A stretch of 64,000 nt of DNA from Hygrophila difformis (GCA_030278955.1 JAOANR010000010.1:27406174-27470173); one strand, 5' to 3'. Counted from the first letter of the stretch, positions 11,564-21,196 are shown. Made by a program: numbers and translations. The notes: generated by a model from the sequence alone, not told the origin.

Positions 11564-12233
11564 CCGGTATGGTGTCCTCTTCTTAGTTTACGGGATGAAA
11601 AGTAAAAGACTCGTGTGAGTGTTTCATTATGCTTAAATCGTAATTATCCTGTCTTTATTTATGTATTTAAAATTTATGCATCTTAAATTATGCTTTAAAT
11701 TTCGCTTTTTAAATTAAGTTCTTTAATCATGATTTTTCCGCTGCTAATAAATCATGTAATTGTAAATTCTCGTACGGTAAGCGAAATCTTTAGTTTAAAC
11801 ACTTGTAACCCCTTTTATTTGTAGTTAGGGATTAACTTACTCAGTATATTTTTATACTGACAACCGTTGTCATTTTTCTTTTACAGAGTATGTCGAGTAA
11901 CGCATACGCATGCACTTGGGGGAATTATTTATGAACATTTTCGCTTTCTGCATCATAGTACTGTTTTTACCGGGTCTGTTAAACCCGAGGATTTGGCCAT
12001 GTTGGCCGTGATTTACTTTCCGCTGCACTTACTTTATTTATTTTCCGTACGTGATAATTTCTACTATCGTACTAAGTATTATAAATTTCCGGACTAAATC
12101 TTGAAATGTTTTTAAACCTTTTTCATACCCACAAGCCTTGCATTTCCTTAGCGAGCTCGGGAAGCCGTGTCTTACTAGGGAAATGCGGCGGTGGCATCCC
12201 GGCCTGGGTTATCAAATCCGGGGTGTTACAAGT

Positions 12234-12245
12234 TGGTATCAGAGC
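12234..12245 (+). other. primer binding site, initiator tRNA-Met type
   Basis: TGGTATCAGAGC starts three bases after the 5' LTR end. It is complementary to the 3' end of plant initiator tRNA-Met, the usual minus-strand primer of chromoviruses and many copia elements. Confidence 0.93.
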
Positions 12246-12536
12246 CCGGAAAATTTTTAAAGCTACTACTATTATTTTAAACCAATATTTTAAGCCCAAG
12301 TATTATTTCTTTTAAAATTTATTTATTTGACTACTAGTACTATTTTTAGCCCAAATCTTAGCCCAAGAAATATTAAATTTTGGCCCACTATAGAGGCCCA
12401 ACCTTTAGCAATTTATTTTAAACTAAATTTTATGGGGAAGGGACTTGCACTTGCATGTTGCATATAAATTTAAATTTATGCATATCTTAACTTTGCCTGA
12501 AAAACATCTAACTCTAACCTCCCTTGTTGACAATAG

Positions 12537-12914
12537 ATGGCTGAACCGAACGCGAACATGACCAACCTGATGATGAAACTGACCAATGCATACCTCGAGT
12601 CCCAACAGCATGTCAATCACTTCAAAGCTCGAGTGGGGCATCTAGAGAGTAACGTGGACTATCTGAGAAATCTTAGGGAAGCTGACCATCACGAAATAAC
12701 CCAACTCAAGGCCCAAGTCGCCGAACTCCAAACACTAGTGGTTGCGCTCCAAAATAAGGATAACGAACTGATGATGCAAATAGGACACTTAGCAGCTGAG
12801 CTACTGGGCCTAGAGGCCGACATCTTCCCTCCGAGCCCGAGCCCGGTGGGGACGCCCATTCCCATTGACATATCCAGCGACGAGGACGATCCCATCGAGG
12901 ATATACCTGCCTAG
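12537..12914 (+). CDS. small coiled-coil ORF upstream of the gag position (ORF0)
   Basis: 125 residues starting MAEPNANM at an ATG just after the upstream motif GTTGACAATAG. Residues about 45-90 are rich in Leu, Gln, Ala and Val with heptad spacing and predict a coiled coil. The C-terminus is acidic (ISSDEDDPIEDIPA). A homologue in the same place in A3 (46044-46442, minus) shares the start, the LTNAYLESQQH segment and the DDPIED end, although the sequence around it has diverged. I recognise no named family. A role in RNA or particle packaging is only a guess. Confidence 0.7.
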   Translation: MAEPNANMTNLMMKLTNAYLESQQHVNHFKARVGHLESNVDYLRNLREADHHEITQLKAQVAELQTLVVALQNKDNELMMQIGHLAAELLGLEADIFPPSPSPVGTPIPIDISSDEDDPIEDIPA

Positions 12915-12993
12915 TCACCCTAGATTTAGGGACCCATACTGATGCACCATTGCTATTTCTATTTCGAATGCTTGTAAACCAAAATTCTTGAGT

Positions 12994-12999
12994 AATAAA
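12994..12999 (+). promoter_or_regulatory. putative poly(A) signal after ORF0
   Basis: AATAAA about 80 bp after the ORF0 stop, in the context TTGAGTAATAAA. The same context follows the A3 homologue (minus strand, 45915-45920). Conservation in both elements suggests ORF0 may be made from its own short transcript. Confidence 0.45.
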
Positions 13000-13088
13000 A
13001 TACAAGCCTATTTAAATTTATTCCATGCATTTTATTTAGTTCTTTAACTACCATAATCAAGGAGGGAAACCTACAACCCTGAAAATAA

Positions 13089-13164
13089 AAAAAAAAAATA
13101 ATAATAATAATAATAACAAATAATAATAATAATAATAATAATATAATAATAATAATAATAATAA
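13089..13164. repeat. AAT-type microsatellite
   Basis: Run of ATA/AAT triplets with a few interruptions, followed by more AT-rich sequence up to the MITE. Confidence 0.85.
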
Positions 13165-13208
13165 ATGAAAATAAAAATATAAAAATAATAACAATGGAAA
13201 TAATAATA

Positions 13209-13468
13209 CTCCCTCCGTTTCTAATTAAATGTTACGTGTTGACTTTTTTTACTGTTCATTGTAGTACTTTGACTTTGATTTTTATTATAGTTATAGAAGA
13301 CAAAATATAGCCAAGTGAGATCTTATTTGATTCATCTCATCTTCTAGTTTTTAAATATCAAATCTTAAGAATTTTGACTTATACCGAATTTGAGTTATTA
13401 ATCGTTGAAAATGTGCGTTGGCATACGTGCAAATGAGAAGTGTAACCTTTAAAAAGAAACGGAGGGAG
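13209..13468. mobile_element. Stowaway MITE (Tc1/mariner type)
   Basis: Terminal inverted repeats CTCCCTCCGTTTC and GAAACGGAGGGAG flank 260 bp with no coding potential. The TA target duplication is at 13207-13208 and 13469-13470. It depends on a mariner-like transposase from elsewhere. It lies between ORF0 and the 3' end of the antisense gene. Confidence 0.93.
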
Positions 13469-13470
13469 TA

Positions 13471-13977
13471 ATAAAGATAATAAAATACGTACATATAAAT
13501 AAATAAATTCCAACAACCTTTACAAGAAAACCCTGATAAATTGATACCCATTTAAAAGACTAATCTTCGCTCAAAAAAATAAATAAATAAATAAATAAAT
13601 AAATTTTCCCTTAAGAGCAACAATATACACTCCACATATAAACTCTAATCCCGTGTATCTTATCACGCTAATTTAACCAAGCGATTAGGCCAAGCAACGG
13701 CGTAGGTATTATTGGGCAATCCACACACATGCAGACACTATAGGAAGGTAATAGTAAATCCAGGACATCTCAAACCATAAAATGGACAGAACAATTAAAC
13801 CATGGTTCTGAAACAGCAGCACACAACCAACACATGTCAAACACCTAACTAAGCGACAACATAACGAAAATATAAATCCCAAACACCAGGCAACATCAAC
13901 GTCCTCATAAGGAGGAGCCTAAACAAAGTACGTCTAAACGCAAAACCTAAACGAAAACACGAAACCAAAGGGAGACA
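13471..13977. other. non-coding spacer with AAAT repeat
   Basis: Contains an (AAAT)n run at about 13578-13604 and otherwise unremarkable sequence. It would be the 3' untranslated part of the antisense gene. No clear poly(A) signal was found. Confidence 0.5.
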
Positions 13978-15312
13978 TCACTGATCGGGAGGCGGGAACT
14001 GTCGGCGCATGAAGTCGTCCATCTGCCGCACATAGGCGTACATGTCGGACATGGTGGCCTGCTGCTGAGCCTGCCTCGTAGCAAACGAGTCCATGCGGGT
14101 CTGATAGAGGTCCAACCTAGCGTCGAGGGCGTCATAACGAGCCTGCCCAGCTGCAAACCCGGCGTCCATACCGACCCGCATCTCCTGCATCATCTGCAGC
14201 ATCTGAATCATCTCCTGCCCCTGAGGTGCCACGGCAGGAGGTGCCCCAGCAGGAGGTGGAACCACTGGAGGAGGGGGTGGCTGCTCCGGTGGTACAACGA
14301 GGATCAGGCCGCCGTCATCAGGCTGCGGGCGGAGTACAGCACGGGGAGCCCCACGACGTAAGGCGCTACGCCGCTCAGCATAAGACGGAATACGGTAGCA
14401 ACGGCCAGGTGCTAGGTCGTACGGATCTGTCTCCGGTGTAGTGCGAACCCCCTGTGCCGCGCACAACCCACAGATGAGGTGAACATGGGTAATCACCCTA
14501 CTCCCTCGTCCTCTGCGCATACCCCGCAAGTTGTCCTCGATGCAAGCCCCTACATTCACCCTACCGTCCCGCGCGATGAAGCAAATGGTCTCGTAGACGT
14601 GATCCAAGACAATGTGGCTCCGGGACATCGGCCGGACACGCCCGAACCACAGCTGAGCGAGCTCTCGCCAAGGGGAGTCCACCGACGTCAAACGAAGCTC
14701 ATGACTGTGCTCGAACGTAGGAGGCACTAGGGTGCATAAGGTGTTCCACGCAGGAGCAAGAACGCGCCCCTCAGGCTGGGGCCGGAACACGCCATCGTCG
14801 GGCAAGCCAAAATAGACGTTGATCGCCCGAGCACTGAAGTCGAGATAGCGACCACGGACCCATACCCGGGATAGATCGTCACCCTCCCCGAGACCGCCGA
14901 TGTTGGCAATAACCTCCATAGCCAAATAACCGGAGGCGACGCCCTCGGGGTGACGTGCCAGACCAGTCCACTGTAAATACTCCAAGACCGCACTGACCCT
15001 GTCATCGCCCATATGGAGAGGATATATGCCTCTCTCAGGGACGTAAGCCCTGTTTCGACGAAGCTCGTCGAAATAAAAGTCCTGGGCAGCCCTCGTCCTA
15101 AACCGGAACCTGTCATGCCGGTGAGGACGCACCTCGTCCGGGAGGCCCCTGAGACGCGGGCCCCTCTGCGCCTCATCCTCCTCAGACTCGCTCTCGTCGA
15201 AATCCGGCATCGCCGGAGCAGCATGACTGGGGCCAGCCTCATCAGCAACCCGTCTCCTAGTCCTCGGAGGACACATGAGAGACGCCAAAACGACCCACAA
15301 AAAGAGCAACAT
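13978..15312 (-). CDS. antisense gene: plant-transposon-protein (Transposase_32-like) with coiled-coil tail
   Basis: An open frame of 444 codons from the ATG at 15312, antisense to the retrotransposon. Residues about 80-310 resemble the domain annotated 'putative plant transposon protein' (PF20167-like): VWVRG, then FSARAIN and GLPDD, followed by an SHIVLDHVYE segment. A proline-rich linker (PPPPPVVPPPAG) leads to a Met/Gln-rich C-terminal coiled coil of about 80 residues. The N-terminus has an Arg patch and an acidic stretch (FDESESEEDE). A putative splice acceptor (TTGCAG) lies just before the ATG. No frameshift or stop is present. Function is unknown; antisense ORFs are known in some plant gypsy lineages. 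The domain call is from memory of motifs. Confidence 0.72.
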   Translation of the reverse strand: MLLFLWVVLASLMCPPRTRRRVADEAGPSHAAPAMPDFDESESEEDEAQRGPRLRGLPDEVRPHRHDRFRFRTRAAQDFYFDELRRNRAYVPERGIYPLHMGDDRVSAVLEYLQWTGLARHPEGVASGYLAMEVIANIGGLGEGDDLSRVWVRGRYLDFSARAINVYFGLPDDGVFRPQPEGRVLAPAWNTLCTLVPPTFEHSHELRLTSVDSPWRELAQLWFGRVRPMSRSHIVLDHVYETICFIARDGRVNVGACIEDNLRGMRRGRGSRVITHVHLICGLCAAQGVRTTPETDPYDLAPGRCYRIPSYAERRSALRRGAPRAVLRPQPDDGGLILVVPPEQPPPPPVVPPPAGAPPAVAPQGQEMIQMLQMMQEMRVGMDAGFAAGQARYDALDARLDLYQTRMDSFATRQAQQQATMSDMYAYVRQMDDFMRRQFPPPDQ

Positions 15313-15313
15313 C

Positions 15314-15935
15314 CTGCAAGTTACCAAACACCAATTATAAGGCTAAGTCCCACACAGAAGTCAAGCGAAAATACGAATAGGGCATTAATATATAATCCCA
15401 ACGTGAATGTACCGTAAGAACAACAAATCCTACCGTTTACTAAGACCAACCAGGAGGTGACCTAGACAAAGAATATGCTAAAACTAGTGCCTAAACCCTA
15501 TGTGGCATTTCGTCGAACACGTTATGTGCACAATAAACCAAAACCTAAGTTACTAACAACACACGGAAATCGCCCACAGAACGAAACAATCATTCTAATA
15601 ACAATATGGCAAATCCTACAGCACTAAACAACGAGGGAACAAACCAATAATCACACCCCAACAGCAACCAAGCACCAGTAACTTCATAGCCTTTCTAAGG
15701 ATTCGAATTCAACAAGAATTTGCCAGAAACATAAACACATTATAACATAAACGTAGGCAAGGCAATAGGGGTAACAACAATTGCCACATACACTTGCTAA
15801 ATTGCACAAATCAAGCCTAAAAATCACAAACCCCCAATTTTTGTACACAAACCCTAATTTCCTAAATCTCTACACAAATCAAGTCATCCAAAACATAAAA
15901 GTTGAAATTAGTAAGTGGGTTTGGTAGACTCGTAC
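15314..15935 (-). other. putative 5' intron of the antisense gene
   Basis: On the minus strand the donor is CATCTAG|GTACGAG at 15935 and the acceptor is TAACTTGCAG|G at 15314, one base before the ATG. It would place a non-coding first exon above 15936. Inferred from consensus only. Confidence 0.4.
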
Positions 15936-16378
15936 CTAGATGAGTGGAATTGAAGTCGAAATCAAGCAAACAAGAAGGTAACTCGCCGGATTTAGAGAGA
16001 ATTGGGGGGGTGTGTTCTCGGATGAGAAATGGGGGAAGTGGCTCGCGCGGAGCGCGAGCCCTATTTTTTTCGAACAGGGGTTGCCGCGCGCTCCCCGCGC
16101 GCCAACGCGCGGCCACCGCACGGGACCCGGGTGGAGTTTTATCTTTCCTGTTCTGCTCAATCTCTTTCGCTATACGCTCCTCGCTGAACCCGGGCATACA
16201 TTGACAGGGAAATACGTCGACAGGGAGCATCGCCTGGCATTATTCCGGGCAAGGACGGCGGAATTGCCTCACGCCCTCCTTTCGCAGGACTACGGGAAAC
16301 CCCCGGGACGTAAATACCTAGGGACCCTAAGAAATTCCGTAGGGAAATGAGAGCGGCATGTTAACTAACGACCCCACC
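15936..16378 (-). other. presumed leader/promoter region of the antisense gene
   Basis: Contains a GCGCG-rich palindromic block (16040-16130) much like the GC-rich leaders of the surrounding gypsy LTRs. No clear TATA box or protein domain. Several overlapping frames are open here but none looks coding. Confidence 0.35.
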
Positions 16379-16379
16379 A

Positions 16380-16679
16380 CCGTTTACTCGTGACCACAAT
16401 GTGTTCCACGACCCCCAACTAAAGAAGTATGTGCCCGACACGTCGCATGTACTCCAACCGGACGTAGTCGAATTGGATGATGACTTGACCTATGAAGAAA
16501 CCCCGGTGCAAATACTCGACTACAAGGAAAGGGTGACAAGGAATAAAACTGTAAAGATGGTCAAGGTCCTGTGGTCCAACCACGAGATGGAGACGGCAAC
16601 CTGGGAATTGGAAGCCGACATGAGGCAACGCTACCCTACCCTCTTCCAAGACGACCCGACCACAGTTATGGGGACATAA
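16380..16679 (+). pseudogene. remnant of integrase C-terminus with chromodomain
   Basis: The frame reads from an integrase tail (VFH.PQLKKYV) into a chromodomain: YEETPVQILDYKE, VKVLWSNH, TATWELEADM and RYPTLF. In Tekay-type chromoviruses this domain guides integration to heterochromatin. Only about the last 95 codons of pol survive, in frame, ending VMGT, a few bases before the polypurine tract. The rest of pol is missing. The match to A3's own tail shows that the element descends from a full chromovirus. Confidence 0.85.
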
Positions 16680-16688
16680 CTGTATTTT

Positions 16689-16702
16689 TAAGGGGGGGAG
16701 GA
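16689..16702 (+). other. polypurine tract
   Basis: TAAGGGGGGGAGGA immediately before the 3' LTR start TGTAAC; plus-strand primer site. Confidence 0.9.
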
Positions 16703-19462
16703 TGTAACACCCGAGGAAAAAATAAATTCAAATTGTTTTGAACTACGTCATGACTTGATCCCTTCACAGGGTACGTAGGCAGCTTAGAACTAATTTCTAA
16801 GTTCAGTCACGAAATAAATCACAAAATACATCACGAATTAGACCACAAGGACGATAGGGGATGTTGAAACCAATTTAGACTAGGCTAAGTACGACCCGGA
16901 AATGTTGCGAGCGATAAGCCGGACTCGTAACAAGATTAAGGAGAAGATTCCGCAACGAAGACGCCCCAGGGAATCGAGCTAACACGTAGAAAACCGATAG
17001 GGGAAAGCGAGGGAAGACCCGACGGAACACACGGAGCCGAACCGGCCGGTCCGGCCGGCCCGCGCTGTCCGCGCGCCGCCGCGCGGCCACCGCGCGGCCA
17101 AGGGCGTCGCGACGCCAGGCCTGGCACGCGTGCTCCGCGCGGACAAAAGCTTAGGTGCGCGCCACCAGCGCGCCAGAGGTGCTGAAAGTGTAAACTTTCC
17201 TTCCATGGCGATTTTCTTGCCAAAAACCACATCCCTAACCATGGCAATCGAATCTCAGCCTTGGGGAAGGCTTAAGAATACCCTAGGGGCGCCCCAAACC
17301 CTAGGTTTTCAGTAAACATTCAGCCTCCACCCTCAATTCCCTCTCCAAGTTCGAAACTCTTTCGACACCACCTTCCGGCAAGTATTCCGGCGACGACGGG
17401 ACGACCGGGACAAGCCCCTGCCCTCTAGACTCTTGGTAAGCCATTGTGCAACGTTTCAATTCGTCCATAGATCTCAGAAACTCATATTCTAACCCTTTTT
17501 CCTTACTACGATTTCCCGTCGGAAAACGAACAAAAAAGCGATCGGAGAAGTTGGCCGTTCGTCGTGACCCTAGGACGTCCGGAAACCCAATCCAGCGACC
17601 CTATCATCATTCTAAGTAAGTTAAAACCTTACTCACAAATTTTCGTGGTTGTTTGTTGTTTAAATCTCGAGATATAGGCTTGTAACAAAAATCGGTTTTC
17701 AAAAACCCTATTTTCGTCCAATTTTAAAGACTCGCCAAAAACTCGACCTTCGGGAATTCAAACCGAAAACTTTTCAACATAAAAGTTGTTCCTAACACCT
17801 TTATCTATCTTGTGTCCAAATTTCAGCCATTGACATTAAGTTTTGCTATCCTAATTTTCGCCATGAACTTTCTGTATCAAACCGAACGATTTAAATCTGT
17901 GACAGATTCCTTCATTCAACTTGATGCATGTTTTTCACCCATTTTTCGAATGATTTAACTTTGCATTTCTAAACAAAAGATGTAGATAATTGTGTCTAGA
18001 TTATGCCTACAAAATTTCACGAATTTTGGTGTTCATTTGATATGTCAAACGGCCAAGTTTTTAGAACTGTTTTGAATTCGTTTTAAGGGCCATGAGTATG
18101 CAGTGAGTTGCACTCGATTTTTGAGTACCAAGAATTCATTATTTCCAAAAACTTAAAACATGAAAGTTGTTCTTTAATGTGTCGTGTAGTTACTGTAAAA
18201 ATTTCACATCGATTGGTTTTGAAATGAATTTTTAATCGGCGTTACACGAACCTGTGACGAAAACAGTTTTTAAGACGTAAATTATTCTTTGCAATAAACT
18301 CAAATTTCAACTCACTTCGGAACCTTATTTCCAAAAACTTAAAACATGAAAGTTGTTCGTGTGTGTGTTTTTGAATTACTGGCCAAGTTTCAGAATTTTT
18401 GGAGGAAAAACGAATTTTAAATTAAGAAAGGCGTGAACTGCCTCGAATAGGATTTTTCGAACTTGAGAAAACTCGAACTATGAAAACGCGATATCGATCC
18501 TTTGATAACTTTGAAATACGAACTTTCGAAAAATCCCGTTCACTAGGCTGAGCCGATCTTCATACTATCATTATCTTTGAGACTGCCTCGTTAGTGGTCT
18601 CCTTACTATCTGAGATTGCATCGTTAGTGATCTCGCGCGCTGTATTTGTGGATCGCCTCGTTAGTGGTCCTACTATCTTTTTGGATCGCCTCGTTAGTGG
18701 TCCTACTATCTTTGAGACTGCCTCATTAGTGGTCTCCCATTGTTTGGACTGCCTCGTTAGTGGTCCTATGTTGAGATTGCCTCGTTAGTGATCTCCCGGT
18801 ATGGTGTCCTCTTCTTAGTTTACGGGATGAAAAGTAAAAGACTCGTGTGAGTGTTTCATTATGCTTAAATCGTAATTATCCTGTCTTTATTTATGTATTT
18901 AAAATTTATGCATCTTAAATTATGCTTTAAATTTCGCTTTTTAAATTAAGTTCTTTAATCATGATTTTTCCGCTGCTAATAAATCATGTAATTGTAAATT
19001 CTCGTACGGTAAGCGAAATCTTTAGTTTAAACACTTGTAACCCCTTTTATTTGTAGTTAGGGATTAACTTACTCAGTATATTTTTATACTGACAACCGTT
19101 GTCATTTTTCTTTTACAGAGTATGTCGAGTAACGCATACGCATGCACTTGGGGGAATTATTTATGAACATTTTCGCTTTCTGCATCATAGTACTGTTTTT
19201 ACCGGGTCTGTTAAACCCGAGGATTTGGCCATGTTGGCCGTGATTTACTTTCCGCTGCACTTACTTTATTTATTTTCCGTACGTGATAATTTCTACTATC
19301 GTACTAAGTATTATAAATTTCCGGACTAAATCTTGAAATGTTTTTAAACCTTTTTCATACCCACAAGCCTTGCATTTCCTTAGCGAGCTCGGGAAGCCGT
19401 GTCTTACTAGGGAAATGCGGCGGTGGCATCCCGGCCTGGGTTATCAAATCCGGGGTGTTACA
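16703..19462 (+). repeat. 3' LTR of the antisense-gene element
   Basis: Near-identical to 9472-12230, with about five differences seen by eye, including one A insertion near 16815. It holds the same putative intron (17616-19118), 187-bp modules and hairpin array (18579-18795). GGAAG follows. Confidence 0.93.
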
Positions 19463-19667
19463 GGAAGAGAACGAAAAAGAAGAAGAAGAGAGCAAGAGAA
19501 AGAAGATGAAAGAAACGAAGAAGAAATAAACAAGAAGAGAAGAAGAAAATGGTGGATGAAGAAAAGAAATCTGGAAGAAGAAGAAAAGAACGAGAGAGAA
19601 ATGAAGATGGGGAGGAAAGAGAAGAGAAGGAAAGAGAAAAAGAAGCAGAATGGAAAAAAAGAAGCTG

Positions 19668-19840
19668 TTACGGCGCTACACAAGGCATACGACGCTATAC
19701 ACAAGGAAAAAAGCAGCTACGACGCTATACAAAAGAGCTAAAATGCTAAAATCAAGCACTACGACGCTATACAAAAGAGCTACGACGCTAAAGTATAGCG
19801 CCATAAAAGAGGATAGCGTCGTAAATAGGGATAGCGCCGT
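19668..19840 (+). repeat. array A: GCGTCGTA half-sites upstream of the OTA promoter (5' LTR)
   Basis: Five forward half-sites (TACGGCGCTA or TACGACGCTA types) are followed by three reverse ones (TAGCGCC, TAGCGTCGTA, TAGCGCCGT), making a loose 170-bp inverted repeat. It lies about 160-330 bp upstream of the TATA box. The 3' LTR copy is 36083-36255. Confidence 0.75.
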
Positions 19841-19996
19841 CAGCTCAAATTTAAATTTTCCCATGTGCTGAAACAGATGGAAGGACCATGGACCTGAGGT
19901 CCCGTAGGAACAATCAATTTTGGATTCTTCTTCGTGGACTCCGGCTCCCGTCCCCTCTCAAGCAGTAACAGGCCCATGTGACTAGGGTTTCCTAGC

Positions 19997-20005
19997 TATA
20001 AATAG
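19997..20005 (+). promoter_or_regulatory. TATA box of the OTA 5' LTR
   Basis: TATAAATAG in the context CCTAGCTATAAATAGCTG. It is conserved in the 3' LTR at 36412-36420. Transcription would start near 20030, putting array A in U3 and array B in the transcript. Confidence 0.7.
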
Positions 20006-20722
20006 CTGTTTTGTTTCTCGTGAATAGTAGCCTACACCCACTTTGAATATTTATTTTGCTGTTCTTGGACAGAGCAGATTGGCTCTTAGTCTAGGTAGTT
20101 AGCTTATTTTTTATTTTTATGCAATGTAGTCTTTAATTAGTCTCAGTCTTTTATTTTTCTAGTTCTTAGACTGTAAATGGGTTTGTAGATCTGTCAGCCA
20201 CATTTTATATTTTTTTTTCAGCTTTCTTAGTTAGTGTTTTGGGTTAAAACACTCAATTAATGGGTGTTCTTAAACCATGTTTTAGTTTGTTGGAATTAAT
20301 CAAGGAATTTGTTCCACAAAGCTGTTATGGAGTTTATTCCATAGTGTTTTTGGTTTATTTTTCTGTTTTGTTTTTATTTTGGTTACTTGACCATTTTTCT
20401 TTTTTATTTTAGTTAGGTTTTGATGCTTTCTTAGTTTTAATAAATTGCACAAATATGTAGTGTTCATCCCTTTTTAGATTCATTAGTGTAGTTTAGATTT
20501 TATTTTTGCTTAGTGTTGGTTTTTATCACTTTTTATTTTTATTTTATTTTATTTTTAGTTTAGTTTAATAGATCTAAAATGTGGATGATACTTATATGTT
20601 TGTGCATACTAAAAAACTTAAAAATAGGGTTTTGCAATCACATAGATTGCATTACCCGACCAACAATTTAGGGTTTGCAATCGCATAGATTGCATCACCC
20701 GAACAACAACATTCTGGGCTAG

Positions 20723-21196
20723 CTACGACGCTAACCGCCCTACGGCGCTATCCTTGGATAGCGTCGTAGGTGAGGTTTAGCGCCGTAGTTATCCGGACTT
20801 AAACAAAAATTTGCCTTACGGCGCTAGACCAACGACGCTATCCTCGGATAGCGTCGTAATTTTTGTTCAGCGTCGTAGGACCCCAAAATACTTCATTTTT
20901 CATAAAACCACCTACGGTGCTACCCTCACGACGCTATCCCAGGATAGCGTCGTCATTTAATGTCTAGCGCCGTAGCATCTCTCCTTTTTCCAAAAACTTC
21001 TTTCTTCCCCAATTTCTCAAACCACCTAGGACGCTACACCTACGACGCTATCCTAGTATAGCGCCGTAAATTAGTGTATAGCGTCGTACACACCCCTTTA
21101 ACCCCAAAATTTCGCATCTCTTTCACCAATCCACTACGGCGCTATACCTACGACGCTATCCTAGGATAGCGTCGTAAAATCCGCCTAGCGCCGTAA
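20723..21196 (+). repeat. array B: five regularly spaced 64-bp palindromes (5' LTR)
   Basis: Palindromes lie at 20723-20788, 20816-20879, 20912-20975, 21026-21088 and 21134-21196, spaced 93-114 bp. Each has an outer arm pair (CTACGGCGCTA with TAGCGCCGTAG) around a central palindrome of type ACGACGCTATCCT/AGGATAGCGTCGT. The spacers are unrelated. Two short hairpins of type GCAATC...GATTGC precede the array (about 20635-20697). The 3' LTR copy is 37138-37611. Confidence 0.88.

Larger units (their letters stand above)
10384..11886 (+). other. putative leader intron in the 5' LTR
   Basis: Donor TTCTAA|GTAAGTTAAA at 10384 and acceptor TTCTTTTACAG|AGTATG ending at 11886; length 1503. The equivalent intron in the gag-only element is 1494 bp. 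Removing it would leave a 344-nt exon running to the LTR end. Spliced RNA would lack LTR sequence, so splicing would suit mRNA and not the genomic RNA. This is inferred. Confidence 0.55.
9472..12230 (+). repeat. 5' LTR of the antisense-gene element
   Basis: TG...CA ended. The first 130 bp match, on the element strand, the starts of the A-type LTRs (CAAATTGTTTTGAACTACGT, then CAGGGTACGTAGGC), showing common descent. In order it holds a GC-rich leader (about 9800-9930), an intron donor (10384), four diverged 187-bp modules (10532-11280), seven hairpins (11347-11563), an AT-rich stretch, the acceptor hairpin and acceptor (11886). Confidence 0.93.
9472..19462 (+). mobile_element. young non-autonomous chromovirus derivative with an antisense gene
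   Basis: LTRs of 2759 and 2760 bp (9472-12230, 16703-19462) start TGTAACACCCGAGG and end GGGGTGTTACA. The target duplication GGAAG is at 9467-9471 and 19463-19467. The empty site is visible in the sister OTA LTR near 35877-35881. By eye the two LTRs differ at only about five places, so the insertion is recent. The internal region keeps the primer site, a coiled-coil ORF, the last 300 bp of pol and the polypurine tract. The rest of gag-pol is absent, and an antisense gene with a Stowaway MITE nearby occupies its place. Confidence 0.92.

Noticed and set aside
19444..19704. Ser/Phe- and Lys/Glu-rich open frames
   Set aside because: Products of the GAA/AGA purine tract of the OTA LTR; low complexity.
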